Shown here: one piece after another, positions 18,100 to 25,670 of the stretch
Layout: each line of letters starts with the position of its first letter
Numbering within the stretch: the stretch's first letter is position 1
Source of the DNA: Pseudorhizobium flavum
GTDB lineage: Bacteria; Pseudomonadota; Alphaproteobacteria; Rhizobiales; Rhizobiaceae
Reading direction: 5' to 3'
Assembly (NCBI RefSeq): GCF_902502825.2
Contig: NZ_LR723672.1
Span: forward strand, 1 to 64,000
DNA length: 64,000 bases
The notes under the pieces: generated by a model
Database searches by the model: none
Told to the model about the DNA's origin: nothing
Seen by the model: only the letters and a program-made list of their open reading frames with translations
Program-made: the position numbers and the translations under genes

Positions 18100-18548
18100 A
18101 TGGCCACGACAGCGAACCGGGTCAGCGCCCAGACATCCGACGAGATCAACAACCGCCTTCGCTGGCAGATGGAAGAGAGGCTCGCCTACTACGAAGCCCA
18201 CCCCGACCAGATCGCAGCGAGGCTCGCGGAACTTGATCGGGAGTGGGACATCGAGCGGACGCTCGAAGCAAATGCCTCCTCTTTGGCATTCACAGGGACC
18301 ATTTTGGCGGCGACAGTAGACAAACGATGGCTGCATTGCCGGCAATCGTAACCGGCTTCCTGTTCCAGCACGCCATCCAAGGCTGGTGTCCGCCCCTGCC
18401 GGTATTGCGCCGCATGGGGTTTCGGACGGCGGAGGAAATCAACCAGGAGCGATATGCGTTGAAAGCGCTCAGAGGTGACTTCGACGCCAAGGGCGGCAAC
18501 AGGCTCGATGCTGCGCTACGAGCCGTCGGGGTCAGACGGGGTCCATAA
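18100..18548 (+). pseudogene. DUF2892/YgaP-like small protein, frameshifted
   Basis: The gene opens at ATG 18100 after a strong AAAGGAG site. It reads MATTANRVSAQTS through EWDIERTLEANASSLAFTG and TVDKRWL, then stops at 18351. The rest (LPAIVTGFLFQHAIQGWCPP, then LPVLRRMGFRTAEEINQE and the end at 18548) continues in another frame. Adding one base near 18333 restores one frame, giving about 149 residues. The conserved tail with HAIQGWCPPLPVLRRMGFRT is typical of small membrane proteins found with rhodanese and sulfide genes. It is divergent from blh and probably shares its control. A real inactivating deletion and a sequencing error cannot be told apart here. Confidence 0.8.
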
Positions 18549-18579
18549 GCGCAACAGGACAGGGCCAGCCGCCAAGGGC

Positions 18580-19947
18580 TCAGATCGGAAACGACGCCCT
18601 CGCAACAAACCAGCGAGCACCTCTCTCGAAGGTCAGGCTTCCGCCTAGACGGGCGAGCGCCATCTGGACGATCGACAATCCAAGCCCGCTACCATGACCA
18701 TGCGCCTTTGATCCCCGGAAGAAGCGTTCCGTGACGCGCTTTTCGTCCTCCTGCTTAATTCCCGGTCCCTGGTCCAGGATTTCAACGCAGACTTCGTTTG
18801 TCCTCGCCAGGACGCGGCACCTGACTTCGCCGGCCTTTGGGGAATGCTGGATGGCATTTTCAAGCAGATTGCGGAGGACCAGACGAACAAGGATCCTGTC
18901 GCCCCGGATGACGGTGGGTGGCTGAGCCTGGTCTGAAAGTTCCATCGCCACATGGACGTCGTTCGCTGCGAGCTGGTTCTCCAACTCCCAGGCCACTTCC
19001 CCGACAAGGACTGCGATATCGACCTCCTCATCGCTCGTGACGTCCTGCGACGCATCTACGGCGGCAAGATCGATAAGCTGCCTGACCATCCGGCTGGTTC
19101 GGTCGACGCTGGTGGAGATGCGAGACAGCGCGTCACGCTGGACGCTCGGTTCGTCGGTTCGAAGGGCCACCTGCGCCTGGGTCTTGAGACCTGCGAGCGG
19201 CGTCTTCAGTTCATGCGCTGCATAGGCGGTGAAGCTCCGTTCGCGGTCGCGCGCTTCAGCCACGCGACCGAACAGGCTGTTCAGCGCCCGGATGACCGGC
19301 CGAACCTCCCGCGGAACCGATCCCGCATCCACCGGGTGGAGTTCGGATGCAGAACGGCCGGCAAGCCCTTCGGCAATACGCGTCAGTGGAGCAAGGCCAC
19401 GCCCGACGCTCAACCAGATCAACGCTGCCAGGACGGGGAGAATGACGATCCCGGGGAGAAGCAGTCCCTTGATGACGTCGCCGATCAGCCGGTCTCGGAT
19501 CTCAAGACTGTCACCGACCAGCACACGGACGCCAAGCGTGGGATTGACGACGGCGTAGACCCGCCACCGTTCTCCTTCGATCTCCGTTTCTTCGAAGCCA
19601 TCTGTATGGCTCGCCAGCGAGGTTGCAGGCGCGCTTTCAGAGCGGCTGACGAGGCTGCCCTGAAGCGACCAGATCTGGCAGGAAAGTTGACGGCTATAGC
19701 CGCCGCCGGCTTCCTTAAATGGCGGAGGGGGAGTATCGGCAGTTGCCGCATTGGCTGCCGCGGAGGGATCGATCTGGTGATCCGTGATCAGCGAACTCAC
19801 CATGCGTGCCGCTTCCATCAGGCGCGCGTCCAGTACGCGCTCGACTTCGGCTTGCGTGCTCGCATAGATCCAGGCGGCAGCGAAGAGCCACACCGCGCCG
19901 GTCGTGGCAATCAGGATTGCAAACAGCCGGATCCGTATGGAGTTCAT
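18580..19947 (-). CDS. sensor histidine kinase (QseC/PmrB-like)
   Basis: This 455-residue membrane kinase has a first membrane segment at about residues 8-28 and a second near 170-190. Between them is a periplasmic domain of about 140 residues containing one cysteine (QLSCQIWSL). The cytoplasmic part has the H-box FTAYAAHELKTPLAGLKTQA, the N-box NLLENAIQHS, the G1 box DQGPGI and GSGLGLSIV. ATG 19947 overlaps the stop of the response-regulator gene as ATGA, so the pair is coupled. The signal is unknown; the neighbours suggest envelope redox, copper or cationic stress. The short C-terminal ATPase domain is complete. Confidence 0.93.
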   Translation of the reverse strand: MNSIRIRLFAILIATTGAVWLFAAAWIYASTQAEVERVLDARLMEAARMVSSLITDHQIDPSAAANAATADTPPPPFKEAGGGYSRQLSCQIWSLQGSLVSRSESAPATSLASHTDGFEETEIEGERWRVYAVVNPTLGVRVLVGDSLEIRDRLIGDVIKGLLLPGIVILPVLAALIWLSVGRGLAPLTRIAEGLAGRSASELHPVDAGSVPREVRPVIRALNSLFGRVAEARDRERSFTAYAAHELKTPLAGLKTQAQVALRTDEPSVQRDALSRISTSVDRTSRMVRQLIDLAAVDASQDVTSDEEVDIAVLVGEVAWELENQLAANDVHVAMELSDQAQPPTVIRGDRILVRLVLRNLLENAIQHSPKAGEVRCRVLARTNEVCVEILDQGPGIKQEDEKRVTERFFRGSKAHGHGSGLGLSIVQMALARLGGSLTFERGARWFVARASFPI

Positions 19948-20606
19948 TGTGCCGCCCTCAATCGATAGCCTGCGCCCCGAACGGTCTCGATGAAGCTCGC
20001 GCCCAGCTTGGATCGGAGCTTGTGGACGTGAACTTCCACCGTATTGCTCTCGATCTCCTCCTGCCATCCATAAAGCTTCTCCTCGAGATTAGACCGGGAC
20101 AGGATGACGCCGGGCGTCTCCATCAGCGCCTGCAGGATGACGAACTCCCGCCGCGAGAGGGAGATCGCCATGCCGTCACGCGATGCGGACATGCGCGCCG
20201 GGTCGAGGCTCACGTCCTTCCATTCGAGAAGCCCTGTGGCCCTGCCGTGTCCACGACGGACGATGGCACGGAGCCGGGCAGCGACCTCGTCGAGATCGAA
20301 AGGTTTTCCGAGATAGTCGTCGGCTCCCGAGTCCAGCCCTGCTATTCGATCGGCAACTTCGTCCTTCGCAGTCAGCAGGAGAACAGGGGTGCGGTCGCCG
20401 GACCGTCGCATCCTTGCCAGTACATCGAGGCCAGTTCCGTCCGGGAGCATCAGGTCCAGGATGACGGCATCAAATCTGTCGGCCTCGATCGCAGCGTCGG
20501 CATCGGCAACCGATGTCACGGCGTCGACCGTGAAGCCGCACATCTGCAGCCCGACCTTCAGGCCGTCCAACAGGATCTCGTCATCTTCCACGACCAGCAG
20601 GCGCAT
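19944..20606 (-). CDS. OmpR-family response regulator (QseB/PmrA-like)
   Basis: This 220-residue regulator has a receiver domain with the acidic pair EDDE at residues 8-11, the phosphorylation site in DAVILDLMLPDG near Asp51, and the conserved Lys in YLGKPFDLDE near 101. The C-terminal winged helix includes SRREFVILQALMETPGVILS and VEVHVHKLRSKLG. ATG 20606 is preferred over the GTG directly upstream; AGGA lies about six bases before it. Its own promoter region, shared with dsbD, holds a CTTAAG-N5-CTTAAG repeat, the form bound by PmrA/QseB-type regulators. This suggests autoregulation and control of dsbD. Confidence 0.93.
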   Translation of the reverse strand: MRLLVVEDDEILLDGLKVGLQMCGFTVDAVTSVADADAAIEADRFDAVILDLMLPDGTGLDVLARMRRSGDRTPVLLLTAKDEVADRIAGLDSGADDYLGKPFDLDEVAARLRAIVRRGHGRATGLLEWKDVSLDPARMSASRDGMAISLSRREFVILQALMETPGVILSRSNLEEKLYGWQEEIESNTVEVHVHKLRSKLGASFIETVRGAGYRLRAAQ

Positions 20607-20647
20607 CACATCCTCATCTGACTTCGCGTCCTCCCTGCGCCGGCTAC

Positions 20648-20664
20648 CTTAAGGCTGCCTTAAG
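20648..20664. promoter_or_regulatory. PmrA/QseB-like direct repeat in the divergent two-component/dsbD promoter
   Basis: CTTAAG-GCTGC-CTTAAG is a perfect 6-bp direct repeat with five-base spacing. It is placed 42 bp upstream of the response-regulator gene and 47 bp upstream of the chosen dsbD start. It matches the spacing of OmpR-family half-sites of the PmrA type and recurs upstream of dsbG and, degenerate, upstream of the gene at 24776. Confidence 0.75.
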
Positions 20665-20710
20665 GTTGGGAGGAGAGACCGCCGCTCCAACCCAAGCAAC
20701 GGAGCGGACC

Positions 20711-22555
20711 TTGCGTTTCTTCCTGTCGGTTTCATCTTTCATCGTGGCCTTAGCCGTCTCGGCGGTGGCGTCAGCTATCGAACCGCCGCTTCCAATGGAT
20801 GAGGCCTTTCGCATGGAGGCAGGACGCGACGGTCCTGACATCGCATTAAGATGGCAGCTTGAAGACGGCTACTATCTCTACCGAGAATACCTGAGTGTGA
20901 AAGACGCCGACGGCAGACCTCTCGAAATGACAACCCCGCCGGGCGTCATCAAGGAGGATCCCGGATACGGAAGCACCGAGGTTTATTATGGGACGGCTAC
21001 GGCAACGATCGCCGGACCGGTCACTGGTTTCGTCAAGGTCACCTACCAGGGCTGCCAGGATGGCGGTCTCTGCTATCCTCCGACCACGGTCGATCTCGAC
21101 CCTGCTGCGTTGACGCCTGTAGCCAGCAAAAAACCGGCTGGTCTTCAGACTGCGCTTCAGTCACAGGCAGCCTTTCCTCTGGTGTCCAAAGCCGCGCCGG
21201 AACCCGCCGACACGGCTGCAATCCGTATCTCTGACCAGTCCTCCAACGGACTCGTGGGATCTCTGCTCGATGGCGGTGGAGTGCTGTTGCTGGTCGCCGG
21301 CTTCATGGGGCTCGGCGTCCTGCTGGCCTTCACGCCATGCGTGTTTCCCATGTACCCTATCCTCGCCGCGACCCTTTCGAGGGAGGGCGAGAGCCTGTCG
21401 GCTGGACGTGGATTTGTATTGTCGTCAACCTACGTCCTTTCTTTGGCGGCTGCCTTCAGTCTCTTCGGCGTGGTCGCTGCATGGTGGGGTCAGAGCTTCC
21501 AGATCGCGCTCCAGTCTTCCGCTGCCACACTCGTCGTTGCAGCCATCTTCGTGGCTCTGGCACTTTCAAGCTTCGGGATATTCGAACTCCAGCTTCCCTC
21601 CTTTCTCAGGAACCGGCTCGCCCCACGCCGCGATTCAGGAGGTTCACTGGCGTCTTCGGCAGCGCTCGGATTCTCATCCGCTCTGGTGATCGGACCTTGC
21701 GTTACGGCTCCGCTCGCCGGCGCGCTTCTCTACATTGCGCAGACCGGAGACGTCGTCCTCGGCGCGACGGCCTTGTTCGCGCTCGGCATCGGCAAGGGCA
21801 TCCCCTTGATCCTGATGGGGACCTTCGGGTCGGGCCTGCTTCCGCGTGCAGGACAATGGATGGAACGGGTCCGGCAGGTCTTCGGCTTCCTGTTCCTCGC
21901 CACCGCGGTCTGGCTCGTGGACCGTCTGCTGCCTGCCGGAACTGGTCTTCTGTTGTGGTCTATCCTGGCGATCACCTTCGGGGTTTTCATCGGAGCCTTC
22001 GATCAGATGAGACCTGAGGCCGGCAGCGCTGCACGATTTGCCAAATCTGCTGGCATGTTGGCCGCTCTCTACGGCGTCATGCTAGCGATTGGCGGCCTTT
22101 CGGGCGCAACCGATCCTCTGAAGCCTCTCGCGCCCATCACTGTCGCGCGCTCCGGAGACGCAACACCAACGAAAGCGATTGACAAGGATTCCTTCCAGTT
22201 CGCTGCCTCCTCCTCCGAACTGTCCTCGCTGCTGGCAGCCGACGCGGGAGACACCCCCTCGCTTGTCTACTTCACGGCCGACTGGTGCGTCACCTGCCGG
22301 GTGATCGAGCGATCCGTTTTTCCGGACCCGACGGTGGTGAACGCGCTGGACGGCATCCGCCTGATCTCGGTGGATCTCAGTGAGATCACCGAGGCCAACC
22401 AGTCGCTGATGAAGGACCTTCAGGTCGTCGGGCCCCCGACAATGCTGTTCCTCGACGGCAACAACGATGAGATTGCCGACAGCAGGCTGGTGGGAGAGAT
22501 CAGTGCAGACACCGTTACGACGTCTGCATCAGCAGCCAAGAGCGCCCTTCGATGA
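20711..22555 (+). CDS. dsbD: DsbD thiol:disulfide interchange protein (ScsB/DsbD type)
   Basis: DsbD moves reducing power from cytoplasmic thioredoxin across the membrane to periplasmic Dsb proteins. The 614-residue protein has a signal peptide, an N-terminal immunoglobulin-like domain with active cysteines in YQGCQDGGLCYPP (C115/C121), and an eight-helix core with the Cys of LLAFTPCVFPMYP and of VIGPCVTAPLAGA. The C-terminal thioredoxin-like domain carries ADWCVTCRV. I chose TTG 20711 because GGAG lies a few bases upstream and the signal peptide MRFFLSVSSFIVALAVS then starts directly; an in-frame TTG at 20666 is possible. It is the first gene of a four-gene operon, overlapping the next gene by ATGA. 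Confidence 0.93.
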   Translation: MRFFLSVSSFIVALAVSAVASAIEPPLPMDEAFRMEAGRDGPDIALRWQLEDGYYLYREYLSVKDADGRPLEMTTPPGVIKEDPGYGSTEVYYGTATATIAGPVTGFVKVTYQGCQDGGLCYPPTTVDLDPAALTPVASKKPAGLQTALQSQAAFPLVSKAAPEPADTAAIRISDQSSNGLVGSLLDGGGVLLLVAGFMGLGVLLAFTPCVFPMYPILAATLSREGESLSAGRGFVLSSTYVLSLAAAFSLFGVVAAWWGQSFQIALQSSAATLVVAAIFVALALSSFGIFELQLPSFLRNRLAPRRDSGGSLASSAALGFSSALVIGPCVTAPLAGALLYIAQTGDVVLGATALFALGIGKGIPLILMGTFGSGLLPRAGQWMERVRQVFGFLFLATAVWLVDRLLPAGTGLLLWSILAITFGVFIGAFDQMRPEAGSAARFAKSAGMLAALYGVMLAIGGLSGATDPLKPLAPITVARSGDATPTKAIDKDSFQFAASSSELSSLLAADAGDTPSLVYFTADWCVTCRVIERSVFPDPTVVNALDGIRLISVDLSEITEANQSLMKDLQVVGPPTMLFLDGNNDEIADSRLVGEISADTVTTSASAAKSALR

Positions 22556-23367
22556 ACGCCGTCTCCTTCGGTCCCTTCGCGTTCGACGCAGAGCGCTTCG
22601 CTGCCATCGTGGGCATGGTCGTGTTTCTCGCTGCAGCGTCCGTTCTTGCCCACCGGGTCGACGACAGGCTCGGACGCTGGTCGTCTTGGACGGCTCTGGT
22701 CGGACTGGCGGCGGCGCGCCTGGGGCATGTTCTGCAGCATGCCGGGAGCTTCGCTTCGGAGCCTTGGCGGATCCTTGCGGTGTGGCAAGGCGGGTTCTCC
22801 TGGAGCGGAGGGGCCGCAGGCGTCGCCGTGGTGCTGGTCCTGCTGTTCCTGAAGAGCCGAAAGCTTGTCGGATGGGCCGTGGCTAGCCTTGCCGCTGGCA
22901 TGGTTGCGACAGCGGCGACGCTGGCGTTGACCTATTCTGACCCGCAGCTAGCGCCCGTCACCTCCAGCTTCCGGACACTTGATGGTGCCGAAAGAGGGAT
23001 CGGTGCCAACGGTCGTCCTACGGTTCTGAACCTGTGGGCGACGTGGTGCCCGCCTTGCCGCCGCGAACTGCCGATGATGGCGGAACTCGCTGCCAACATG
23101 GCCGATGTCGACTTCGTCTTTGCAAACCAGGGCGAGCAGGCGGCCAAGATCGCTGACTACCTCCGGAGTGCGAACCTCGATCTGCCGCAGGCGGTGCTCG
23201 ATCCGCAGCTTCTGCTCAGCCGCCACTATTCGGCGGTCGGTCTGCCCGCAACACTCTTCTTAGCAGCCGACGGCACGCTGGCCGGCTCTCACCTCGGCGA
23301 GATTTCCCGCGAGGTTCTCGCGCAGAAGATCCAGGAACTCAAATCTGAAGAAGGAATATCCGAATGA
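22552..23367 (+). CDS. membrane-anchored TlpA-like thioredoxin with Lgt-like N-terminal domain
   Basis: This 271-residue protein has about four membrane segments in its first 130 residues. Their sequence, including [13 protein letters not shown] and [20 protein letters not shown], resembles part of prolipoprotein diacylglyceryl transferase (Lgt), but it is too short to be a complete enzyme. A periplasmic thioredoxin domain of the TlpA/ScsD type follows, with CPPC at 166-169 ([17 protein letters not shown]) and the cis-Pro region GLPATLFL near 245. It probably receives electrons from DsbD and reduces an envelope substrate. ATGA overlaps link it to dsbD and to the next gene. The Lgt resemblance is by eye. 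Confidence 0.85.
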   Translation: MNAVSFGPFAFDAERFAAIVGMVVFLAAASVLAHRVDDRLGRWSSWTALVGLAAARLGHVLQHAGSFASEPWRILAVWQGGFSWSGGAAGVAVVLVLLFLKSRKLVGWAVASLAAGMVATAATLALTYSDPQLAPVTSSFRTLDGAERGIGANGRPTVLNLWATWCPPCRRELPMMAELAANMADVDFVFANQGEQAAKIADYLRSANLDLPQAVLDPQLLLSRHYSAVGLPATLFLAADGTLAGSHLGEISREVLAQKIQELKSEEGISE

Positions 23368-24059
23368 TCCCTGCCCGAGCGGCCGATCTGTGGCGACCGT
23401 TGACCGCCTCGCTTTTCGTCATGGGGTTGTCGGCCTGCGCGCAGACCGCCGCGGAGCCCGCAAAGGTCGAAGCCCCGAAAGCGGACCCGTCGTTGGCCAG
23501 TATGTATGCGCCGATCAAGGATGGAGACGAAACCATCCCCGGCGTCGACGTCTCCAAGATGGATCCGAAGAATGTCCGCCAGGTTGTGGACTACAAGACC
23601 GGCTATCCGGCAGGCACTATCGTGGTCGATCCCCACTCCCGTTTTCTTTACCTCGTCATGGAGGGTGGCAAGGCGATGCGCTACGGCGTCGGCGTCGCCA
23701 AGGCCGGCATGGAATTCGAGGGCGAGGCCGATATCGCCCGTAAGGCGCAGTGGCCGGGCTGGGTGCCCACCCAGAACATGATCAAGCGCAATCCGGAGCG
23801 CTACGGCCCTTTAGCATCGGGCCTGGAGGGTGGCATCAAGAACCCTCTGGGAGCACGTGCCCTGTACCTCTACCAGGGCGGCAAGGACACGCTCTATCGA
23901 ATCCACGGGACCAATGAACCCTGGAGCATCGGCAAGTCGGTCTCGTCCGGCTGCATCCGGCTGCTGAACCACGACATCATCGACCTGCATCGCCGCGTGC
24001 CGAAGGGCTCCAAGGTCGTCGTGCTCGGACCTGAAGAATCGCGAAAAGGAGAAGTATGA
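23364..24059 (+). CDS. L,D-transpeptidase (YkuD), lipoprotein
   Basis: This 231-residue enzyme carries the ErfK/YbiS/YkuD catalytic motif [20 protein letters not shown], with His181 and nucleophile Cys197. It should form 3-3 cross-links in peptidoglycan or attach proteins to it. A lipobox-like LSAC at residues 22-25 suggests a lipid-anchored protein. The catalytic cysteine must stay reduced, which fits co-transcription with dsbD, the TlpA-like protein and DsbA. It overlaps the preceding gene by ATGA and its stop abuts the start of the DsbA gene. Confidence 0.92.
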   Translation: MIPARAADLWRPLTASLFVMGLSACAQTAAEPAKVEAPKADPSLASMYAPIKDGDETIPGVDVSKMDPKNVRQVVDYKTGYPAGTIVVDPHSRFLYLVMEGGKAMRYGVGVAKAGMEFEGEADIARKAQWPGWVPTQNMIKRNPERYGPLASGLEGGIKNPLGARALYLYQGGKDTLYRIHGTNEPWSIGKSVSSGCIRLLNHDIIDLHRRVPKGSKVVVLGPEESRKGEV

Positions 24060-24671
24060 ATGATTACCCGCAGAAACCTGCTCGCCGTCACCGCGGGCAC
24101 TGCCGCAGTGGCTGCCGTCCTCCCGCGCCTGGCGTTCGGCCAGGAGATCACCGAAAAGACCGTCTTCCATGATCCGGACGCACCAGTTCTCGGCAATCCC
24201 AAAGGGGACGTCACGGTCGTCGAATTCTTCGATTACCAGTGCCCCTACTGCAAGAAGATCCATCCCATGCTCGAGAAGGTCGTTCGCGAGGACGGCAATG
24301 TCCGGCTGGTGCTGAAGGACTGGCCCGTCTTCGGCGGTGCCTCGATCTTTGCTGCCCAGGCAGTTCTCGGAGCCGCCCAGATCGGCAAGTACGAGCCTGC
24401 AATGGAGGCGCTGATGAAGACGACGGGCAAACTGACTGAAGAAGCCGTGGAGAAGGCGCTCACGAGCACCGGCCTCACGATGAAGGAAATTGCTGCCGCC
24501 GTGAACAAGCACAGCACCAAGATCTCGGGGCTGCTCGACCGCAACTACAGCCAGGCGCTCGCCTTCAACTTCGCAGGTACGCCTTCCTTCGTCATCGGCC
24601 GGACCACGTTCGCAGGTGTGCTGGATGAGAAGGGGCTGAAGAAGGCGATCGCAGAGGCCCGCGCGGCCTGA
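24060..24671 (+). CDS. DsbA-family thiol:disulfide protein (ScsC-like)
   Basis: This 203-residue periplasmic protein has a Tat-like signal (MITRRNLLAVTAGTA) and a DsbA/BdbD thioredoxin fold with an inserted helical domain. The active site is CPYC at 61-64 in VVEFFDYQCPYCKKIHPM. The cis-Pro loop is GTPSFVIG near residue 175. It ends the dsbD operon. The combination of a DsbD-like, a TlpA-like and a DsbA-like protein resembles the ScsB/ScsD/ScsC copper-tolerance system of enterobacteria, so a role in repairing or protecting cysteines under metal or oxidative stress is likely. Confidence 0.9.
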   Translation: MITRRNLLAVTAGTAAVAAVLPRLAFGQEITEKTVFHDPDAPVLGNPKGDVTVVEFFDYQCPYCKKIHPMLEKVVREDGNVRLVLKDWPVFGGASIFAAQAVLGAAQIGKYEPAMEALMKTTGKLTEEAVEKALTSTGLTMKEIAAAVNKHSTKISGLLDRNYSQALAFNFAGTPSFVIGRTTFAGVLDEKGLKKAIAEARAA

Positions 24672-24711
24672 GCGGGTGGCTCCACGGCGCACTGGCCTCC
24701 GCCATTCGTCA

Positions 24712-24728
24712 CTTAAGGTTGCCCTAAG
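24712..24728 (+). promoter_or_regulatory. degenerate PmrA/QseB-like direct repeat upstream of the second L,D-transpeptidase
   Basis: CTTAAG-GTTGC-CCTAAG has the same five-base spacing as the repeats at 14567 and 20648, with one changed base in the second half-site. It lies 48 bp upstream of the start codon at 24776. This spacing matches the site before dsbD, which supports membership of the same regulon. Confidence 0.6.
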
Positions 24729-24775
24729 GCGGGCAGGCTTGGAAGCAGCCCGCGAGATTAACAGAGAGTACCGAC

Positions 24776-25534
24776 ATGGCCTATGACAGTCAGACTGAAG
24801 AGAGAACGAGCAGCTCAAATGGACGGTGGGTGGGTGCAGGCTTGCCAAGGCGCTCCTTCATCCTTGGTGTAGGGGCGATCGCCGTCTCTGGCTGTGTATC
24901 GACCCAACCGCCGCCCGTCGTGACGATCGCCGAACCTCCGCCAGCGCCTGCGCCGGTGGTGCCGCCGATGTACTATGCAATGCCCAATGAGAGGTTTCCG
25001 ATCCCGGAGGTCGACATCAGCCAGCTACCGCCGCAGTTCTGGCGAACCGAGGTGGACTATCCGACGAACGAGAAGCCAGGCACCCTCGTCGTCGATACGC
25101 CAGCCAAATATCTCTACCACGTTAAGGCAGGTGGCCGCGCGACCCGCTATGGAATCGGAGTAGGACGGGAGGGGTTCGCCTGGGCTGGGGAGGCCATAAT
25201 GGCTTACAGGCGGGAATGGCCGCGCTGGACACCGCCTGATTCAATGGTTGCGCGGCAGCCAGGGCTGGAGCCCTACAGCATTGCAAATGGAGGCATGGAT
25301 CCCGGACTCAAAAATCCACTCGGTGCTCGCGCCCTCTATATCCATGAAAACGGGAAGGACACGCTGTATCGGATACACGGCACGCCTGAGGCGTTCAGCA
25401 TCGGGAAGGCCGTTTCCTCAGGTTGCATTCGGCTCATCAATCAGGATGTGATCCATCTTCACGACGAGGCAAGAGATGGCAGCCGCATCGTCGTCATTCC
25501 CGACCCGGCGATGAGCCATCTGCTTGTGGGATGA
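24776..25534 (+). CDS. L,D-transpeptidase (YkuD), Tat/lipoprotein signal
   Basis: This 252-residue enzyme is a paralogue of the transpeptidase at 23364. The catalytic motif [20 protein letters not shown] has His201 and Cys217. The N-terminus combines a twin-arginine-like RRSFILG with a lipobox-like VSGC at 37-40, followed by a proline-rich spacer (residues 44-65). It has its own promoter with a degenerate CTTAAG repeat, so it probably responds to the same two-component system. A strong inverted repeat follows the gene and may be its terminator. Confidence 0.92.
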   Translation: MAYDSQTEERTSSSNGRWVGAGLPRRSFILGVGAIAVSGCVSTQPPPVVTIAEPPPAPAPVVPPMYYAMPNERFPIPEVDISQLPPQFWRTEVDYPTNEKPGTLVVDTPAKYLYHVKAGGRATRYGIGVGREGFAWAGEAIMAYRREWPRWTPPDSMVARQPGLEPYSIANGGMDPGLKNPLGARALYIHENGKDTLYRIHGTPEAFSIGKAVSSGCIRLINQDVIHLHDEARDGSRIVVIPDPAMSHLLVG

Positions 25535-25540
25535 ACTTCA

Positions 25541-25576
25541 GGTTGACCCGCGTGTCACATCACCAGCGGGTCAACC
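25541..25576 (+). terminator. long inverted repeat after the L,D-transpeptidase gene, possible terminator
   Basis: GGTTGACCCGC (25541-25551) and GCGGGTCAACC (25566-25576) form a perfect 11-bp stem with a 14-base loop, beginning six bases after the stop codon. There is no T-tract, so factor-independent termination is uncertain. It may also act as an mRNA-stabilising hairpin. Confidence 0.5.
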
Positions 25577-25670
25577 TGTGATCCTGGGGCAGGAATCGCC
25601 GCGTTCGGCTCGCTTTAGAAATTGCCGCAACGCAGCCGTATGCGCTGGACTGCAATGTCCGCTGTTGGCG

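Noticed and set aside
18952..19968. 338-codon plus-strand frame opposite the histidine kinase
   Set aside because: It is an antisense shadow of a GC-rich gene with all kinase motifs on the other strand.
20666..20710. Upstream TTG start for dsbD
   Set aside because: It would add 15 polar residues before the signal peptide; TTG 20711 has a better placed ribosome-binding site.
23811..24848. 345-codon minus-strand frame over the YkuD and DsbA genes
   Set aside because: The plus strand encodes two enzymes with intact catalytic motifs; the minus-strand composition is shadow-like.
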